Below, piece after piece: positions 33,611 to 33,753 of a stretch of 33,753 nucleotides of DNA. This DNA is from Desulfobacteraceae bacterium. GTDB lineage: Bacteria > Desulfobacterota > Desulfobacteria > Desulfobacterales > JAJDOA01. Below the pieces are notes generated by a model. That model saw only the letters and a list, made by a program, of their open reading frames with translations, did not search any database and had not been told where the DNA came from. The position numbers and the translations under genes are program-made. Where the stretch lies: assembly GCA_022340405.1 (NCBI GenBank), contig JAJDOA010000179.1, forward strand, positions 1-33,753. Reading direction: 5' to 3'. Every line of letters begins with the position of its first letter. Position 1 is the stretch's first letter.

Positions 33611-33753
33611 TTAGCCGATCACGCACATCACGTCGCCCTTGGCCACGGAGTCGCCGGATTCGAAGTGGATGGACTTGACCGTGCCGGAGACCGGGGCGGG
33701 CAGGGCGTTTTCCATCTTCATGGCCTCCAGCACGAGCACGGTCTCGCCCTCGG
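33611..33753 (-). CDS. Biotin/lipoyl carrier domain, partial (window edge)
   Basis: The last 46 residues or so of a biotinyl domain, read from the window edge to the TAA at 33611. GETVLVLEAMKMENALPAPV contains the AMKM motif with the biotinylated Lys, and GTVKSIHFESGDSV plus KGDVMCVIG finish the domain. It could be a separate carrier (MmdC/GcdC-like) or the C-terminus of a pyruvate/oxaloacetate carboxyltransferase-type alpha subunit. Its place before the gamma and beta genes shows it serves the Na+-pumping decarboxylase. Confidence 0.9.
   Translation of the reverse strand, partial: EGETVLVLEAMKMENALPAPVSGTVKSIHFESGDSVAKGDVMCVIG

Overview
This GC-rich window is dense with genes and reads as the chromosome of a strictly anaerobic Desulfobacterota (former Deltaproteobacteria) bacterium able to use aromatic or carboxylic acids. 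The evidence is a bamBCDEF-type class II benzoyl-CoA reductase operon with HdrA- and MvhD-like subunits, an ETF/ETF:quinone oxidoreductase set, a Na+-translocating decarboxylase, and several genes that only read correctly if UGA is selenocysteine (Sec). No tRNA, rRNA, CRISPR array, transposase or Sec-insertion gene was seen, so the Sec machinery must lie elsewhere. The species cannot be named from this sequence.

Layout. 1-4909: two tandem, related hybrid histidine kinases (the first is cut by the window edge). 4979-5879: two Hsp20 chaperones on the minus strand. 5880-8002: a gene-poor stretch with a DUF2959-type lipoprotein and three copies of a short palindromic MITE-like repeat. 8003-8701: a J-domain protein. 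8877-13020: a compact plus-strand operon behind a perfect 16-bp inverted repeat. It encodes an ArsR-rhodanese regulator, a membrane rhodanese-DsbD-thioredoxin fusion with two in-frame UGAs, a redoxin with one UGA, a GcvH-like protein, a CxxC thioredoxin-like protein and a DsrE-like protein with one UGA. 13066-16865: a three-subunit molybdenum hydroxylase (xanthine dehydrogenase family) on the minus strand. 17146-28684: bamB, bamC, bamD, bamE (one UGA), bamF (one UGA), a 26-codon ORF coupled at both ends, ETF:QO, etfB and etfA. 28706-31637: a GntR regulator, ornithine aminotransferase, a GNAT acetyltransferase and a DUF2080-like protein. 31866-33753: the beta, gamma and biotin-carrier (partial) parts of a sodium-pumping decarboxylase.

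How the genes work together. BamB-F would reduce an aromatic CoA ester, driven by electron confurcation or bifurcation through Hdr/Mvh-like modules. ETF and ETF:QO would collect electrons from acyl-CoA dehydrogenases for the quinone pool. The sodium-pumping decarboxylase could conserve energy from a downstream CoA ester such as glutaconyl-CoA or methylmalonyl-CoA, although its substrate subunit is outside the window. The molybdenum hydroxylase may prepare aromatic substrates.

The most unusual item is the 8.9-13.0 kb operon. At least three consecutive-operon proteins carry UGA exactly where their families have catalytic Cys, next to a rhodanese-fused ArsR repressor and a GcvH-like protein. I read it as a selenocysteine-based sulfane-sulfur or thiol relay linking periplasm and cytoplasm. 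That function is inference; the six UGA codons in five genes across the window are seen directly.
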